64,000 bases of DNA from Excoecaria cochinchinensis (Eukaryota > Streptophyta > Magnoliopsida > Malpighiales > Euphorbiaceae). The stretch covers positions 1,287,501 to 1,351,500 of the forward strand of contig CANTUQ010000102.1 in assembly GCA_947683425.1 (NCBI GenBank). The letters are read 5' to 3'. Under the pieces are notes generated by a model. The model ran no database searches. It saw only the letters and a list, made by a program, of their open reading frames with translations, and had not been told where the DNA came from. Shown piece by piece: positions 47,066 to 57,800 of this stretch (position 1 is the stretch's first letter; every line of letters starts with the position of its first letter). The position numbers were made by a program, and so were the translations under genes.

Positions 47066-47236
47066 AATAAACGCGAAGGAGCTAATGTTCCTAAACTTCG
47101 AACAAATGCGAAGGAACCAATGTTCCTAAAATTAACGAATGCCCCGATTTATGTATGTCTTTCTTTACATTTATCGTGTTCGATTGTTTCTTAATTCATT
47201 TCTTTTGGGGCCCTTGTAATTAATTTTGGGGTAAAT

Positions 47237-49789
47237 TGTAACAACCCAAATAGGGCCTGGTCGGAATTTGCGAGGTAAGTTGGTAAAGTGAGGGTATTTT
47301 CGTAATTTTAAGTATGAGGAAAATAGGATAATAAGGAATTATGTGTTAAGGGAATTATTGAATTAAGAAATAAATTAAGAGAAGAGGAAATAATAGTGTG
47401 TGTTTAAAGTGTATGGTTGTAGGGTGTAAGTGGACTTAGGGCTTTTATTGTGTAGTTGTGGTGCATGGTGCCTAGGATGAAAGTGGATTTATAAGAAATA
47501 TTATGGTGTGAGTGTAGTATGGTGCTTTGAAGATATTTGTGCAAGAGATGTTAGTGTGTGTTAAGTTATGGTACTTGGGTGAGCAAGCCAAGATAGTGGG
47601 ATCTTGGGTGCAATAGGATTGTGACACATGGCATAGGGTTATTGAGCATTAAATGAAAGGAAGAGAGAGGAAGGGAGGACAGCTTTTGGTAAAGCTTCCC
47701 GTGGAATCTACTCCCTTGTTTCCATTCCCGTTCTCCCTACTCCCTCTTGCTTCATTTTTCTGTTCTCAACCCCATCTCTTGTGTTCTCCTTGATCTTTGA
47801 GTAGGGTTATAAGAGGTAAGTGTTTGGATTTCTTGAGTTTTAATCTTGGGTTCTTCTTCTCCTTCATTCATTTCTGGTTGTGATTGTGGTTTTGGGTCTG
47901 ATTTGAGTGTGTTGTGGCTGGGTTTTGTGCAAGCATCGGAAGAGAGAAGGAAGAGCAAGGGCAAGGATAAAGTGGTTTCGTGAGGAGCACGGTTTGAAGC
48001 TTCGTTTTCCAGGTATGGGAGTTGTGTTCTTGAGTGTTTATTTGGGAATGGGTTTTGAAGGCATGCAAGTGATTGGGAGCTATGTTGTGGATTTTGTGCT
48101 TTTCCCCTAATTTCCTCCTTGGATCGACTCTGTGTTGTGATTGCATGTCATTGGTAATATTGAGTGTTCATGAATGCATGTTTAAAATTAGTAGTGATTT
48201 ATAGTGAAGAGTTGATGATATAGTGAGGATATTATGTGTTTTCGGATTTTGACCATGCCATGTTAGTGTAATTGAGTTGGTTGAGAGTGACTTTATGTTG
48301 AATTGATGTTTGTATATTGTGTAAAATGGGTTTATGTGGCTTGAAAATGATGCGGTGTTGTGCTGGAGGCTTGAGGTAAGTGCTTGTGCATGTTGTGAGT
48401 ATGTATGAAAAATTGTGTGTGATTAGTGAAGGGAAAAGTGCAGATTGGGCGAATCTGGGTTCTGTCGCGAGCGCGACAGAAGGCGGACTTAGCCCCTTGT
48501 TCTTGAAGCGCCCACTGTCGCGATCGCGACGTTTTCGCGACCGCGACAGAGAGCTCGGTAGCGGAACCCTCCGCGCGGGCGTGCTGTCGAGCGTGCGCGC
48601 GAGGAGGAAGGAACTGGTCTCTGTCGTGATCGCGACGCTTTTCGCGAGCGCGACAGAGCTCGGCCCCATGAATGTCTGCCGCGAGTACTCCGTCGCGAGT
48701 AGGCCCCCTGGCGCGACCTCGCGAGGAAGTACCCCGTGCTCTGTCGCAAGCGCGACACTTGTCGCGATCGCGACAGAGGCCCTTCCTGCTTGCCCTATTT
48801 TCTGTATGTGTTTCTTTATTCCACTTTGCACGGTTTCTCACTATTGCATGAAATATGTTTGTGCTTATGATTCGTGATGTCAATGTACTAATGTTTTAGT
48901 TAGGAATTTATTTAATATTAGAATCTTGAATTGAATCTTGTTTTTGATTGTGTAAGGTCGTGTGAATGAATGTGTTGTCGAGCCTGAAGTGTCAAGGTAT
49001 AGGATAATTAAGCATGCTTAAGAAGGGTTAGTGTACAGCTGTTCGGTCCGCCCCGTTTGGGCAAAGCGGTTGACCTCCGAGATGGTCATCTTCCGTGTAG
49101 TGATAAAATGTTTTTGAGACTCCGGTCTCCCGTGCTACCTTCGGGTATTAAAGTGTTTTTGAGGCTTCGGTCTCCCGTGCCGTGTTCCCGTATCCTCCAC
49201 CATTGATTTCAGGCTATTGTGTGAACTGTCTGGTATTGATTTAGTGAAGTCTTCTGATTATTGTGTGACAATGAATAGTGTAAGGGTTTAGTGTTTTGTA
49301 TTATTTATCCTAAATATATTTATATCTCTGTACTCTGATTCATAATGAATTATGTATGTTAGTGCATGTTTTCTTGTATAGTGTTATGTTGTGTTGTTTC
49401 TCCCCACTAAGCGTTATCGCTTAGCATGGGTTTTTATCCCGTGCAGGTAGCGTGAAGGATTTTTGGGAGTTGCTCGCGTCGCGTATCTGCAGGCAGGCCA
49501 CATAGGAGTCGAGTTATTTATTCCTGTCTCCTCCTGTAATTCTTTTTGTATATGTATTATTTTTGTAAGGATTTTAAGTTATAATCTTTTGGGCTATTGT
49601 ATATAGCTGTGTATTTTGTTTTTATAGTAATGAAGTACGTTTTCTATGGTTGCTTTTTATTATTGGTTATTGAATGCTTCCGCTTAGTGAATGTATGCTT
49701 CCGCTGTATGTTTCGTCGCGTCGTGAGTGAGCGTCGTGTAGCGCGCCCGCCGGTGCCCTTCCAACGGGGGCGGCGGTGGGGGTGTTTCA
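47237..49789 (+). repeat. 5' LTR of C (2553 bp)
   Basis: Starts TGTAACAACCCAAATAGGGCC and ends GGGGTGTTTCA. Contains the TCGCGA palindrome cluster at 48460-48780. The wording TCCCCACTAAGCGTTATCGCTTAGC near 49403-49427 is a hairpin (GCGTTATCGC core, arms CTAAGCG and CGCTTAG). Confidence 0.93.
48460..48780 (+). repeat. Cluster of CTGTCGCGA / CGCGACAG palindromes in C LTR
   Basis: Seen: paired words such as CTGTCGCGAGCGCGACAG, TCGCGATCGCGACG and CGCGACCGCGACAG, often two palindromes separated by 3-6 T-rich bases. At least four such modules lie within 320 bp. The right LTR has them at 52430-52745, with two modules altered by short deletions. Confidence 0.85.
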
Positions 49790-49794
49790 GGTTG

Positions 49795-49806
49795 TGGTAT
49801 CAGAGC
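49795..49806 (+). promoter_or_regulatory. Primer-binding site of C (initiator tRNA-Met)
   Basis: TGGTATCAGAGC, the complement of the plant initiator tRNA-Met 3' end, 5 bases after the left LTR. Confidence 0.9.
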
Positions 49807-49919
49807 ATAGGTTTAGGCGGTTCTGGATGCCTCTGTTTGTTATGTGTTGAGTCTTTGCATGTTAGTTGGTTTTGTGTCGTGGCCTAATGAAGATGTGTCT
49901 TGTCCTGTGTAGTGTCTAG

Positions 49920-51116
49920 ATGGAGTCTGATCCAAGTGAGCATATGGGTGAGACGGTTGGTAGTGCAAGTGTAGCGAGAGGTGGGCAACCTGCTCCGCAG
50001 CATCAGCAAGAAGAAATTCCTGGTATGGGTTTTGGTCAAGAGAATTCGGTCTTATTGCAAGGTTTGCTTCAGTTGGTAGAGAGGCTGACTGCTCCTAAGG
50101 CTCCGACTGAGTTATTAAGAAAGAGAGGAGCCGAGGATTTTCATGGGACTGCTTTGGACCAATCTGATGTGGCCGAGTTTTGGCTTAAGAGGGTAGGTCG
50201 GATTTTGCAAGAGATTAGATGTCCTGCGGAACAGAGGGTGCTTTGTGCAGTGTCGTTACTTCAAGGGTCAGCGTACGATTGGTGGGAATTGGTGATGCGA
50301 AATCCTCAGCGACCAGCCAAGTTGACTTGGGATTTCTTCAAGCAAGAATTTGAGCAGAAATATGTGACGAAGGCATATCAGGAAGCTAAGTGGAGAGAGT
50401 TCATCAGTCTGAAGCAGCGAGGTATCACCGTGAGTGAGTATGATAAGGAATTCAGCCTGTTGAGTAAGTATGTGCCTGAGGCTTTATTGACGGATGAGTT
50501 TAGAAGTAGGCATTTCCTAGAGGGACTGCGTGAAGTGTTCAGAGGTCCTTTGTCGGCATTGTCAGTCTTGCAAACCGTGGGGTATTATCAGCTTGTGGCA
50601 GCGGCAATGAAGTTAGAGGAATCTGAGGTGATCAAGCAGAGGATAGAAAGCAAGAGGAAAGCATCGGAAGGTGGGTTTGGTAGTGGCAAGAAGTCAAGAG
50701 GAGTTCCGAGTGGTCAAGGTGGGAAGAGTTCGGTTCCGGTACGTTTGGAAGTTGGGAGTGTAGCGCCACCTTCTAGCAAGGGAAGTACGATCCCGGAGTG
50801 TGAGCATTGTTATAAGCGCCACTGGGGCGAGTGCAGAAGGATTTCTGGCGCGTGCTTCAGATGTGGCAGCCAAGAGCATATGGTAGCAAATTGTCCAGAT
50901 CGAAGAGAGCTTCAGGATAGACCCGAGAGTAGAGCCAGTGGTCAGAGAGCGAGAGGGAATCAGAGTGGAAGAGGTAGTGAATGTCCTTCGCAAGCGCCGT
51001 CAGAGACAGTGCAGAAGTCGCCAACCGAAGAAGTGCCCGCGCATCCAAGAGTTTATTCGATGCAAATTGGGGATATAGCAGATCGAGCTGGATCTTCTGG
51101 TAAGTTATGTTATTAG
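49920..51116 (+). CDS. Gag protein of C, chromovirus-like (398 aa)
   Basis: Seen: intact frame from the first ATG after the primer site. The gag core is at about residues 72-235 ('DQSDVAEFWLKRVGRIL', 'CAVSLLQGSAYDWWELV', 'TWDFFKQEFEQKYV', 'LTDEFRSRHFLEGL'). A basic Lys/Arg/Ser/Gly stretch is at 240-270. 'CEHCYKRHWGECR' comes just before a CCHC knuckle at 312-325 (C312, C315, H320, C325). Known: this core and zinc arrangement is typical of plant Ty3/gypsy chromoviruses (Tekay/Del-like). The frame stops after 'RVYSMQIGDIADRAGSSGKLCY', where relatives would run into protease; TCTGGTAAGT there resembles a splice donor, which may be chance. Role: particle formation and RNA packaging, possibly with pol supplied by other elements. 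Confidence 0.9.
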   Translation: MESDPSEHMGETVGSASVARGGQPAPQHQQEEIPGMGFGQENSVLLQGLLQLVERLTAPKAPTELLRKRGAEDFHGTALDQSDVAEFWLKRVGRILQEIRCPAEQRVLCAVSLLQGSAYDWWELVMRNPQRPAKLTWDFFKQEFEQKYVTKAYQEAKWREFISLKQRGITVSEYDKEFSLLSKYVPEALLTDEFRSRHFLEGLREVFRGPLSALSVLQTVGYYQLVAAAMKLEESEVIKQRIESKRKASEGGFGSGKKSRGVPSGQGGKSSVPVRLEVGSVAPPSSKGSTIPECEHCYKRHWGECRRISGACFRCGSQEHMVANCPDRRELQDRPESRASGQRARGNQSGRGSECPSQAPSETVQKSPTEEVPAHPRVYSMQIGDIADRAGSSGKLCY

Positions 51117-51191
51117 CTTTCGGTTAAGATTCGGTTTGAGTTTTGGGTTGTTGGATATAAGTGATTAGCAGGGAAATTTCGAGGACGAAAT

Positions 51192-51206
51192 TTCTTAAGG
51201 GGGAGT
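51192..51206 (+). promoter_or_regulatory. Polypurine tract of C
   Basis: TTCTTAAGGGGGAGT, four bases before the right LTR; the preceding GAGGACGAAATTTCTTAAG is common in plant gypsy elements with TGTAACA LTRs. Confidence 0.85.
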
Positions 51207-51209
51207 GAT

Positions 51210-53755
51210 TGTAACAACCCAAATAGGGCCTGGTCGGAATTTGCGAGGTAAGTCGATAAAGTGAGGGTATTTTCGTAATTTTAAGTATGAGGAAAATAGG
51301 ATAATAAGGAATTATGTGTTAAGGGAATTATTGAATTAAGAAATAAATTAAGAGAAGAGGAAATAATAGTGTGTGTTTAAAGTGTACGGTTGTAGGGTGT
51401 AAGTGGACTTAGGGCTTTTATTGTGTAGTTGTGGTGCATGGTGCCTAGGATGAAAGTGGATTTATAAGAAATATTATGGTGTGAGCGTAGTATGGTGCTT
51501 TGAAGATATTTATGCAAGAGATGTTAGTGTGTGTTGAGTTATGGTACTTGGGTGAGCAAGTCAAGATAGTGGGATCTTGGGTGCAATAGGATTGTGACAC
51601 ATGGCATAGGGTTGTTGAGCATTAAATGAAAGGAAGAGAGAGGAAGGGAGGACAGCTTTTGGTAAAGCTTCCTGTGGAAGCTACTCCCTTGTTTCCATTC
51701 CCGTTCTCCCTACTCCCTCTTGCTTCATTTTTCTGTTCTCAACCCCATCTCTTGTGTTCTCCTTGAGCTTTGAGTAGGATTATAAGAGGTAAGTGTTTGG
51801 ATTTCTTGAGTTTTAATCTTGGGTTCTTCTTCTCCTTCATTCATTTCTGGTTGTGATTGTGGTTTTGGGTCTGATTTGAGTGTGTTGTGGCTGGGTTTTG
51901 TGCAAGCATCGGAAGAGAGAAGGAAGAGCAAGGGCAAGGATAAAGTGGTTTCGTGAGGAGCACGGTTTGAAGCTTCGTTTTCCAGGTATGGGAGTTGTGT
52001 TCTTGAGTGTTTATTTGGGAATGGGTTTTGAAGGCATGCAAGTGATTGGGAGCTATGTTGTGGATTTTGTGCTTTTCCCCTAATTTCCTCCTTGGATCGA
52101 CTCTGTGTTGTGATTGCATGTCATTGGTAATATTGAGTGTTCATGAATGCATGTTTAAAATTAGTAGTGATTTATAGTGAAGTGTTGATGATATAGTGAG
52201 GATATTATGTGTTTTCGGATTTTGACCATGCCATGTTAGTGTAATTGAGTTGGTTGAGAGTGACTTTATGTTGAATTGATGTTTGTATATTGTGTAAAAT
52301 GGGTTTATGTGGCTTGAAAATGATGCGGTGTTGTGCTGGAGGCTTGAGGTAAGTGCTTGTGCATGTTGTGAGTATGTATGAAAAATTGTGTGTGATTAGT
52401 GAAGGGAAAAGTGCAGATTGGGCGAATCTGGGTTCTGTCGCGATTCGACGGAAGGCAGACTTGGCCCCTTGTTCTTGAAGAGCCCACTGTCGCGATGTTG
52501 TCGCGACCGCGACAGAGAGCTCGGTAGCGGAACCCTCCGCGCGGGCGTGCTGTCGAGCGTGCGCGCGAGGAGGAAGGAACTGGTCTCTATCGCGATCGCG
52601 ATGCTTGTAGCGAGCGCGACAGAGCTCGGCCCCATGAATGTCTGCCGCGAGTACTCCGTCGCGAGTAGGCCCCTTGGCGCGACCTCGCGAGGAAGTACCC
52701 CGTGCTCTATCGCGAGCGCGACACTTGTCGCGATCGCGACAGAGGCCCTTCCTGCTTGCCCTGTTTTCTGAATGTGTTTCTTTATTCCACTTTGCACGAT
52801 TTCTCACTATTGCATGAAATATGTTTGTGCTTATGATTCGTGATGTCAATGTACTAATGTTTTAGTTAGGAATTTATTTAATATTAAAATCTTGAATTGA
52901 ATCTTGTTTTTGATTGTGTAAGGTCGTGTGAATGAATGTGTTGTCGAGCCTGAAGTGTTAAGGTATAGGATAATTAAGCATGCTTAAGAAGGGTTAGTGT
53001 ACAGCTGTTCGGTCCGCCCCGTTTGGGCGAAGCGATTGACCTCCGAGATGGTCATCTTCCGTGTAGTGATAAAATGTTTTTGAGACTCCGGTCTCCCGTG
53101 CTACCTTCGGGTATTAAAGTGTTTTTGAGGCTTCGGTCTCCCGTGCCGTGTTCCCGTATCCTCCACCATTGATTTCAGGATATTGTGTGAACTGTCTGGT
53201 ATTGATTTAGTGAAGTGTTCTGATTATTGTGTGACAATGAATAGTGTAAGGGTTTAGTGTTTTGAATTATTTATCCTAAATATATTTATATCTCTGTACT
53301 CTGATTCATAATGAATTATGTATGTTAGTGCATGTTTTCTTGTATAGTGTTATGTTGTGTTGTTTCTCCCCACTAAGCGTTATCGCTTAGCAAGGGCTTT
53401 TATCCCGTGCAGGTAGCGTGAAGGATTTTTGGGAGTTGCTCGCGTCGCGTATCTGCAGGCAGGCCACATAGGAGTCGAGTTATTTATTCCTGTCTCCTCC
53501 TGTAATTCTTTTTGTATATGTATTATTTTTGTAAGGATTTTAAGTTGTAATCTTTTGGGATATTGTATATAGCTGTGTATTTTGTTTTTATAGTAATGAA
53601 GTACGTTTTCTATGGTTCCTTTTTATTATTGGTTATTGAATGCTTCCGCTTAGTGAATGTATGCTTCCGCTGTATGTTTCGTCGCGTCGTGAGTGAGCGT
53701 CGTGTAGCGCGCCCGCCGGTGCCCTTCCAACGGGGGCGGCGGTTGGGGTGTTACA
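51210..53755 (+). repeat. 3' LTR of C (2546 bp)
   Basis: Pairs with 47237-49789; ends GGGGTGTTACA. Long frames on the minus strand of both LTRs (about 200 codons) come from the Arg/Asp-rich reading of the TCGCGA cluster and are not called. Confidence 0.93.
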
Positions 53756-54312
53756 CAAATTCTATTTAATCTCCTTTCATTGGGGTTGTATTCCACCCCT
53801 ATTTCCCTTGTATTTATGTGCTTGTGTGTTTATCGCTTTTATTTACCGCTTTTCTTTATCGCTTTCCTTTTACCGCTTTTGAATGCTTGCGATGCGCCTT
53901 TAAATCTAAATGCATTGATCGTGTGAGATAAGAGATATAATTTTAAGAGGTTAACAACTCATTTATAATTAATCAAAGCATAAATAAGAGTGAAGTTTCG
54001 AACACCAATCTCTAGTCTAGACCATTAAGAAGTTAGAATCTTTTTCCCAATTTCTTGTAAATTGGGTGGCGACCCCATGATATCTCAAAGGTGCCTATAA
54101 GCATCGTGAGGCTAGGTGGTTCTTCTCAATGTTCTATTGGGAGGAATACACCCATGATGTCTCATGGCGCCCATGATCAAAATACGCAAACCAATCCCTC
54201 GAATCCTAAAGGCGGATTCAACAGCGAGGGCCCTTGCTGGGTTCCGGCGCGTGTCACATTAAGATAGCGCTGTTATGTTCATTTTGGGCAAGCTAGAGGG
54301 GTCTTGGAGGCT

Positions 54313-54337
54313 CCATCTTAATAGAACATTAAGATGG
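54313..54337 (-). other. 10-bp-stem hairpin with AGAAC loop, A right LTR
   Basis: Arms CCATCTTAAT and ATTAAGATGG around AGAAC. The matching place in the left LTR (6448-6470) has arms CATCCTAAT and ATTAGGATG: one base pair changed on both sides, pairing kept. Confidence 0.75.
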
Positions 54338-55309
54338 CCATCTCGCCTCGTGGAGCCTAGGACTATGCAAGCTCGGCCTTTTTCGGGACACAAAAGGTGT
54401 CTTGGAGGCCCCACCCCAATAGAACATTGAGATGGCCCTCTCGCCTCGTTGAGCCTAAGACCAGAGAAGGTTCGGGACTTCCCATTTATTCATACCTTGA
54501 TTAAAGTTATAATTGAATTTTTAATTTAGCGTTTCATCCCATTTTTCATTCAATTCAAATGCAGTAATTTAACGCGCATGTCAATCACATAATGAAAGCA
54601 GTAAATAAAATAAATAAAAGTACGATAAATTACAACAAAACTAGGAACGGAATACAACACCCATTGTAAATAAAATACAAATCACACATAAAATGGGCTA
54701 TTTGTTAAAGATGAGGACATTGGTCCTCACATGCATGTTTTAAGAAAATAATTTTAATGTGACAATTTATTTTGGATGGAAGAAACTAGGACATTGGTCC
54801 CATTTTTATTAGGAAAACCCAAGTTAATTTAATAGATATATTTTATGATTTTTTTAATTAACGTGCATAAAAAATAGATTTACTTATTACAAATTACATA
54901 ATAAAATAAATAAACACAAAATAATGAAAAACAATAAAAATGACAAACAACTCCTAAATGGTATCTTCAAATCTCCATGGGCTCCCACTTGCCATTGAAA
55001 AAAATTCACATATTGAAAATAAGTATTGAAATAAAAAAGACAAATAAAAGTGACGTTAGTAATAAAAAAAAATGAATTTAAACATACAACATGAAAAAAA
55101 TTAAATAAAGCAAATAAAAAATGCATCATGTGTGACAAGTTAATTAAATGACATAATAAAAATATGCAACTTAACAAATTAACAATTCAACAATTCAACA
55201 TGCATGAAAAATTATAAAATAATAATAACAATAATACTAGTAACAAGTTATAACAACAAACAAGGATAATAAAAATAATAATAATGATAGTAGTAATAAT
55301 AAATAATAA

Positions 55310-55419
55310 TAATAAAAGTACCAACAAACATAATAATAATAATAATACAAATAATGATAATAATGATAATAATAATACTTAGGATGATAAATCACAACAA
55401 CAACAACAACAACAACAAC

Positions 55420-55460
<41 letters not shown>
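55310..55460. repeat. (AAT)n/(CAA)n microsatellite, A right LTR
   Basis: Short AAT runs, GAT interruptions and a (CAA)n block, then (AAT)n; far shorter than its left-LTR counterpart. Confidence 0.92.
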
Positions 55461-55468
<8 letters not shown>

Positions 55469-55668
55469 CACAATAACAACCAAGGAATATGAACAATCAA
55501 ATAAACATCCAAGAGTAACAAAAAATAAAATAAATATAACATATTAAAACATGATAAATAATAATACCAATAAAAATAACAATAATAATATATGAACAAC
55601 AATGATGATAATCATAATCATAAAAATAGAAACAAAAGATGATTAATCAAATAAAGAGCAAAAAGAAG

Positions 55669-55671
<3 letters not shown>

Positions 55672-55722
<51 letters not shown>
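55672..55722. repeat. (AAT)n microsatellite, second run in A right LTR
   Basis: About 50 bp of AAT; counterpart of 7893-7975. Confidence 0.92.
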
Positions 55723-56359
55723 TGAACAATTAAATAAGAACACAAGAAATAAGAAATAAAAAAAATAATAGATCTAAAAGAATTTACATGATAACTATTT
55801 AATTGTACATAAAAATTGAATTAAAAATTAAGCCAAAAATGCTTACCCTCAAAATTTAGCTTGATGAAATGAACGTAAATGATCAAATTCCTTGTCTTTA
55901 TTTATAGGAATAATATTAGAAAAATAAAATATTGAAAAGAAATGTTAACTTAAAAGCAAACTATTAATTTATTTGTTTTAAGGTAAAATTGTTAAATAAA
56001 AAGGAAGAGAATTCCCAAGAACAAAAATTGTTCTTTTTGACTTAAGAATTATCTTGGAAAATCCTTTAGAAAATTAAGAGAATTTGCTTTTAGAAGAAAC
56101 ATGAAGAAGAAAAATATCTTTTTCCTAAAGAAAATCCCCCTTAATTCTCTCTTCAAAAGTGATTTTATACCTCCCCAAAAAATCAGATTTTTTAATGAAA
56201 AAATTAAATTAATTTAATTTTCATAACCACAAAAAACTGATGAATTTGAAAGGTTTAGAATCCAAAAAGTTTTAGAATTAAATTATACCAAAAAAAATGA
56301 AGAAAAACCAATAAAAATGAAGAAAGAAAAGGCCCAAAAGGGCCAAAATAGCTGTCAGG

Positions 56360-56515
56360 GGCGCGCACAGGGGCGAGCGATGCCCGTCAGAGCGCCCACA
56401 CGCAGCAGCGCCCTAAACTGCGTGCGCGATGCCCAGGGTGTCGCTCGTGCAAGTGGGCGATGCCCAGTGTGGGCGAGCGCGCCCCGCCTGGGCGATGCCG
56501 CAGCCCGACAGTCGT
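56360..56515 (-). other. GC-rich cassette in U3 of A right LTR (long form)
   Basis: About 155 bp with repeated GGGCGATGCCC / GGGCGAGCG words. The left LTR has about 70 bp here, so the two copies of one LTR pair differ most at this place. Confidence 0.8.
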
Positions 56516-56749
56516 GAATTTTTTTTTTAAAGTTTTGCTAAAATAATATAATTTCAAAACATACCCTTTTTGTCTCAAAATAATTTTTTAAAATATTTTT
56601 AAAATACATATTTATTTATTTCTAATAAATCAATCCGACAAGGAAATCGTTACTTCCAACTTTCATTTTTGCCTATAAATAGGCACACTTAATTTCATCA
56701 TTGGGTAATTCGGATCTAGGCTGCTCCGGGACCCGGTGTCTACACCCTC

Positions 56750-57800
56750 CCACTCGGATGGAATGATCCTGATGGTTTTTCTTTTTGAGATTAATAGAAA
56801 GTGAAATCTTAATTCACTTCGCCCAACTTTGAAAATTTATTCTCTAAGAATATAATGACTTGTGATCTGAATTCTGTCACAGTGCCATTTTCTTGCTCAC
56901 CCACGAAAATGTATCCTTTTGATACTTTAGAATATCTCACATAGATACTCTTTTTATCTCTTGGTCTCAAATTTACCAAATTGAGGTATCATGGACGTAA
57001 GCATTGCAACCCAAAAGTTGTAAATGGCTGAGGTAAGCTTGTCGACCAGTTCACAACTCATAAGTTATGGTAATGACATATTTAGAGGGCATACAGTTCA
57101 GAACATATAAGGCAGTCAATAAAGCATCTCCCCAATAGGAGATAGGCAAATTTGCCTCTGCCATCATAAATCTAACCATATATAGGAGAGTCTTATTTCT
57201 CCTTTCCGCAACACTGTTTTGTTGTGGATTTTTAGGAATGAAAAACTGATGTTCAGTCCTTTTTCATCACATAAAGCTTTAAATTTATCTGTAAGATATC
57301 ACCGACCTCTGTCGGTTCTTAAAGCTTTTATCATTTTGTCTAATTGATTCTCAACTAAACTCATATAAGTCTTGAAGCAACTCAAAACTTCTGAGTTGTG
57401 AGAAATCAAATAGACATGACAATACCAAGTACAGTCATATATAAATGTGATGAAATTGTAGGCCCCATGCCTTACATTCATTTGACCACATACGTCAGAA
57501 TGGACTAACTGCAATGGAAATTTGGCTTTAGTTCCTTATTCGAATGATTTTCTAACTAGTTTTTCCTTTTAGGCAATACTTTCATGTAGGTAATTCAACC
57601 TTATTTAAATCGCCTACTAAACCTTTTTTGACTAACCGAATCATTTGGTTTTGTCCAATATGGTTTATTGTAGCATGCCATAATTTCACATTGTTCTCAT
57701 AACTATGTGAAAAATAATAAATTAAAGGAAAATAATCATGGTCCACATCCATAACCAGAACCATAATAGAAAACATTCAAGCATAAGCATATACTGTCAT
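56750..57800 (-). pseudogene. Copia integrase (broken)
   Basis: Seen: minus strand. The pre-integrase zinc region is at 57582-57776 ('NNVKLWHATINHIGQNQMIRLVKKGLVGDL', the LWH-R-GH pattern degraded). The core is at 57299-57514 ('MQLVHSDVCGQMNVRHGAYNFITFIYDCTWYCHVYLI', with the first catalytic Asp in HSDVCG; 'ALRTDRGR' holds the second). The segment with 'PQQNGVAERRN' holding the Glu is at about 57200-57230. Many stops occur to the left. Known: integrase precedes RT in Ty1/copia elements; RT here is 50 kb away at 4404-6215. Confidence 0.85.

Larger units (their letters stand above)
47237..53755 (+). mobile_element. Gag-only LTR retrotransposon C (TR-GAG type, 6519 bp)
   Basis: Seen: direct LTRs 47237-49789 and 51210-53755 (TGTAACAACCC ... 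GTGTTTCA or GTGTTACA). A primer site lies 5 bp after the left LTR; one gag ORF follows, then a polypurine tract before the right LTR. Flanks are TAAAT (47232-47236) and CAAAT (53756-53760), a 5-bp duplication with one change. The interior is only about 1.4 kb; no protease, RT or integrase is left. Known: terminal-repeat elements coding only for Gag have been described in plants and need pol from relatives. Inserted in solo LTR B, in the same orientation. The LTRs differ by small changes and a few short indels. Confidence 0.93.
45286..54258 (+). mobile_element. Solo LTR B (about 2450 bp of its own), split by element C
   Basis: Seen: starts TGTAGACACCGGGTCCCGAGG at 45286 and ends GGCGCGTGTCACA at 54258. 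It is flanked by CTAAG (45281-45285) and TTAAG (54259-54263), a 5-bp duplication with one change. Own sequence is 45286-47236 and 53761-54258; no internal Tat sequence is present. Terminal wording (GCAAGGGCC/TGGGTTCCGGCGC) and the 'GGAACATTGGTTCC'-type block resemble D's LTR. A solo LTR arises by recombination between the two LTRs of a full element. Confidence 0.88.
6221..56744 (-). mobile_element. Tat-lineage LTR element A, non-autonomous, host of the nest (about 11 kb of its own)
   Basis: Seen: outer ends TGTGACGCGCGC (6221) and GGTGTCTACA (56744), flanked by CCCTC on both sides. Its own sequence is LTR 6221-8870, interior 8871-8953 + 21327-23423 + 35041-36525 + 43007-45108, and LTR 45109-45285 + 54264-56744, roughly 11.1 kb in all. 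The rest is D, G, I, B and C. Removing each insertion with one copy of its 5-bp duplication rejoins sequence that lines up with D's uninterrupted counterpart, for example across the D, G and I sites. Coding content is only gag ends, integrase remnants and a rearranged bit of RT, so A was non-autonomous. Orientation is minus: the polypurine tract is by the left LTR and the primer site by the right LTR. Confidence 0.9.
45109..56744 (-). repeat. 5' LTR of A, interrupted by B (own parts 45109-45285 and 54264-56744)
   Basis: The first 177 bases match 6221-6390 of the left LTR. After B and its duplicated target the LTR resumes as ATAGCGCTG, matching ACAACGCTG at about 6391. Total own length is about 2660, like the 2650 of the left LTR. 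Confidence 0.92.

Noticed and set aside
47752..48146. Small frames conserved in both LTRs of C (also 51725-52119)
   Set aside because: Conservation simply follows from LTR identity; no independent evidence for coding.
48232..48883. Minus-strand frames of about 180-214 codons, repeated at 52205-52849
   Set aside because: Both copies lie in the LTRs of C and arise from the TCGCGA repeats (Arg-Asp-Arg-Asp reading). They are antisense to the element and differ by frame-shifting indels between the two LTRs.
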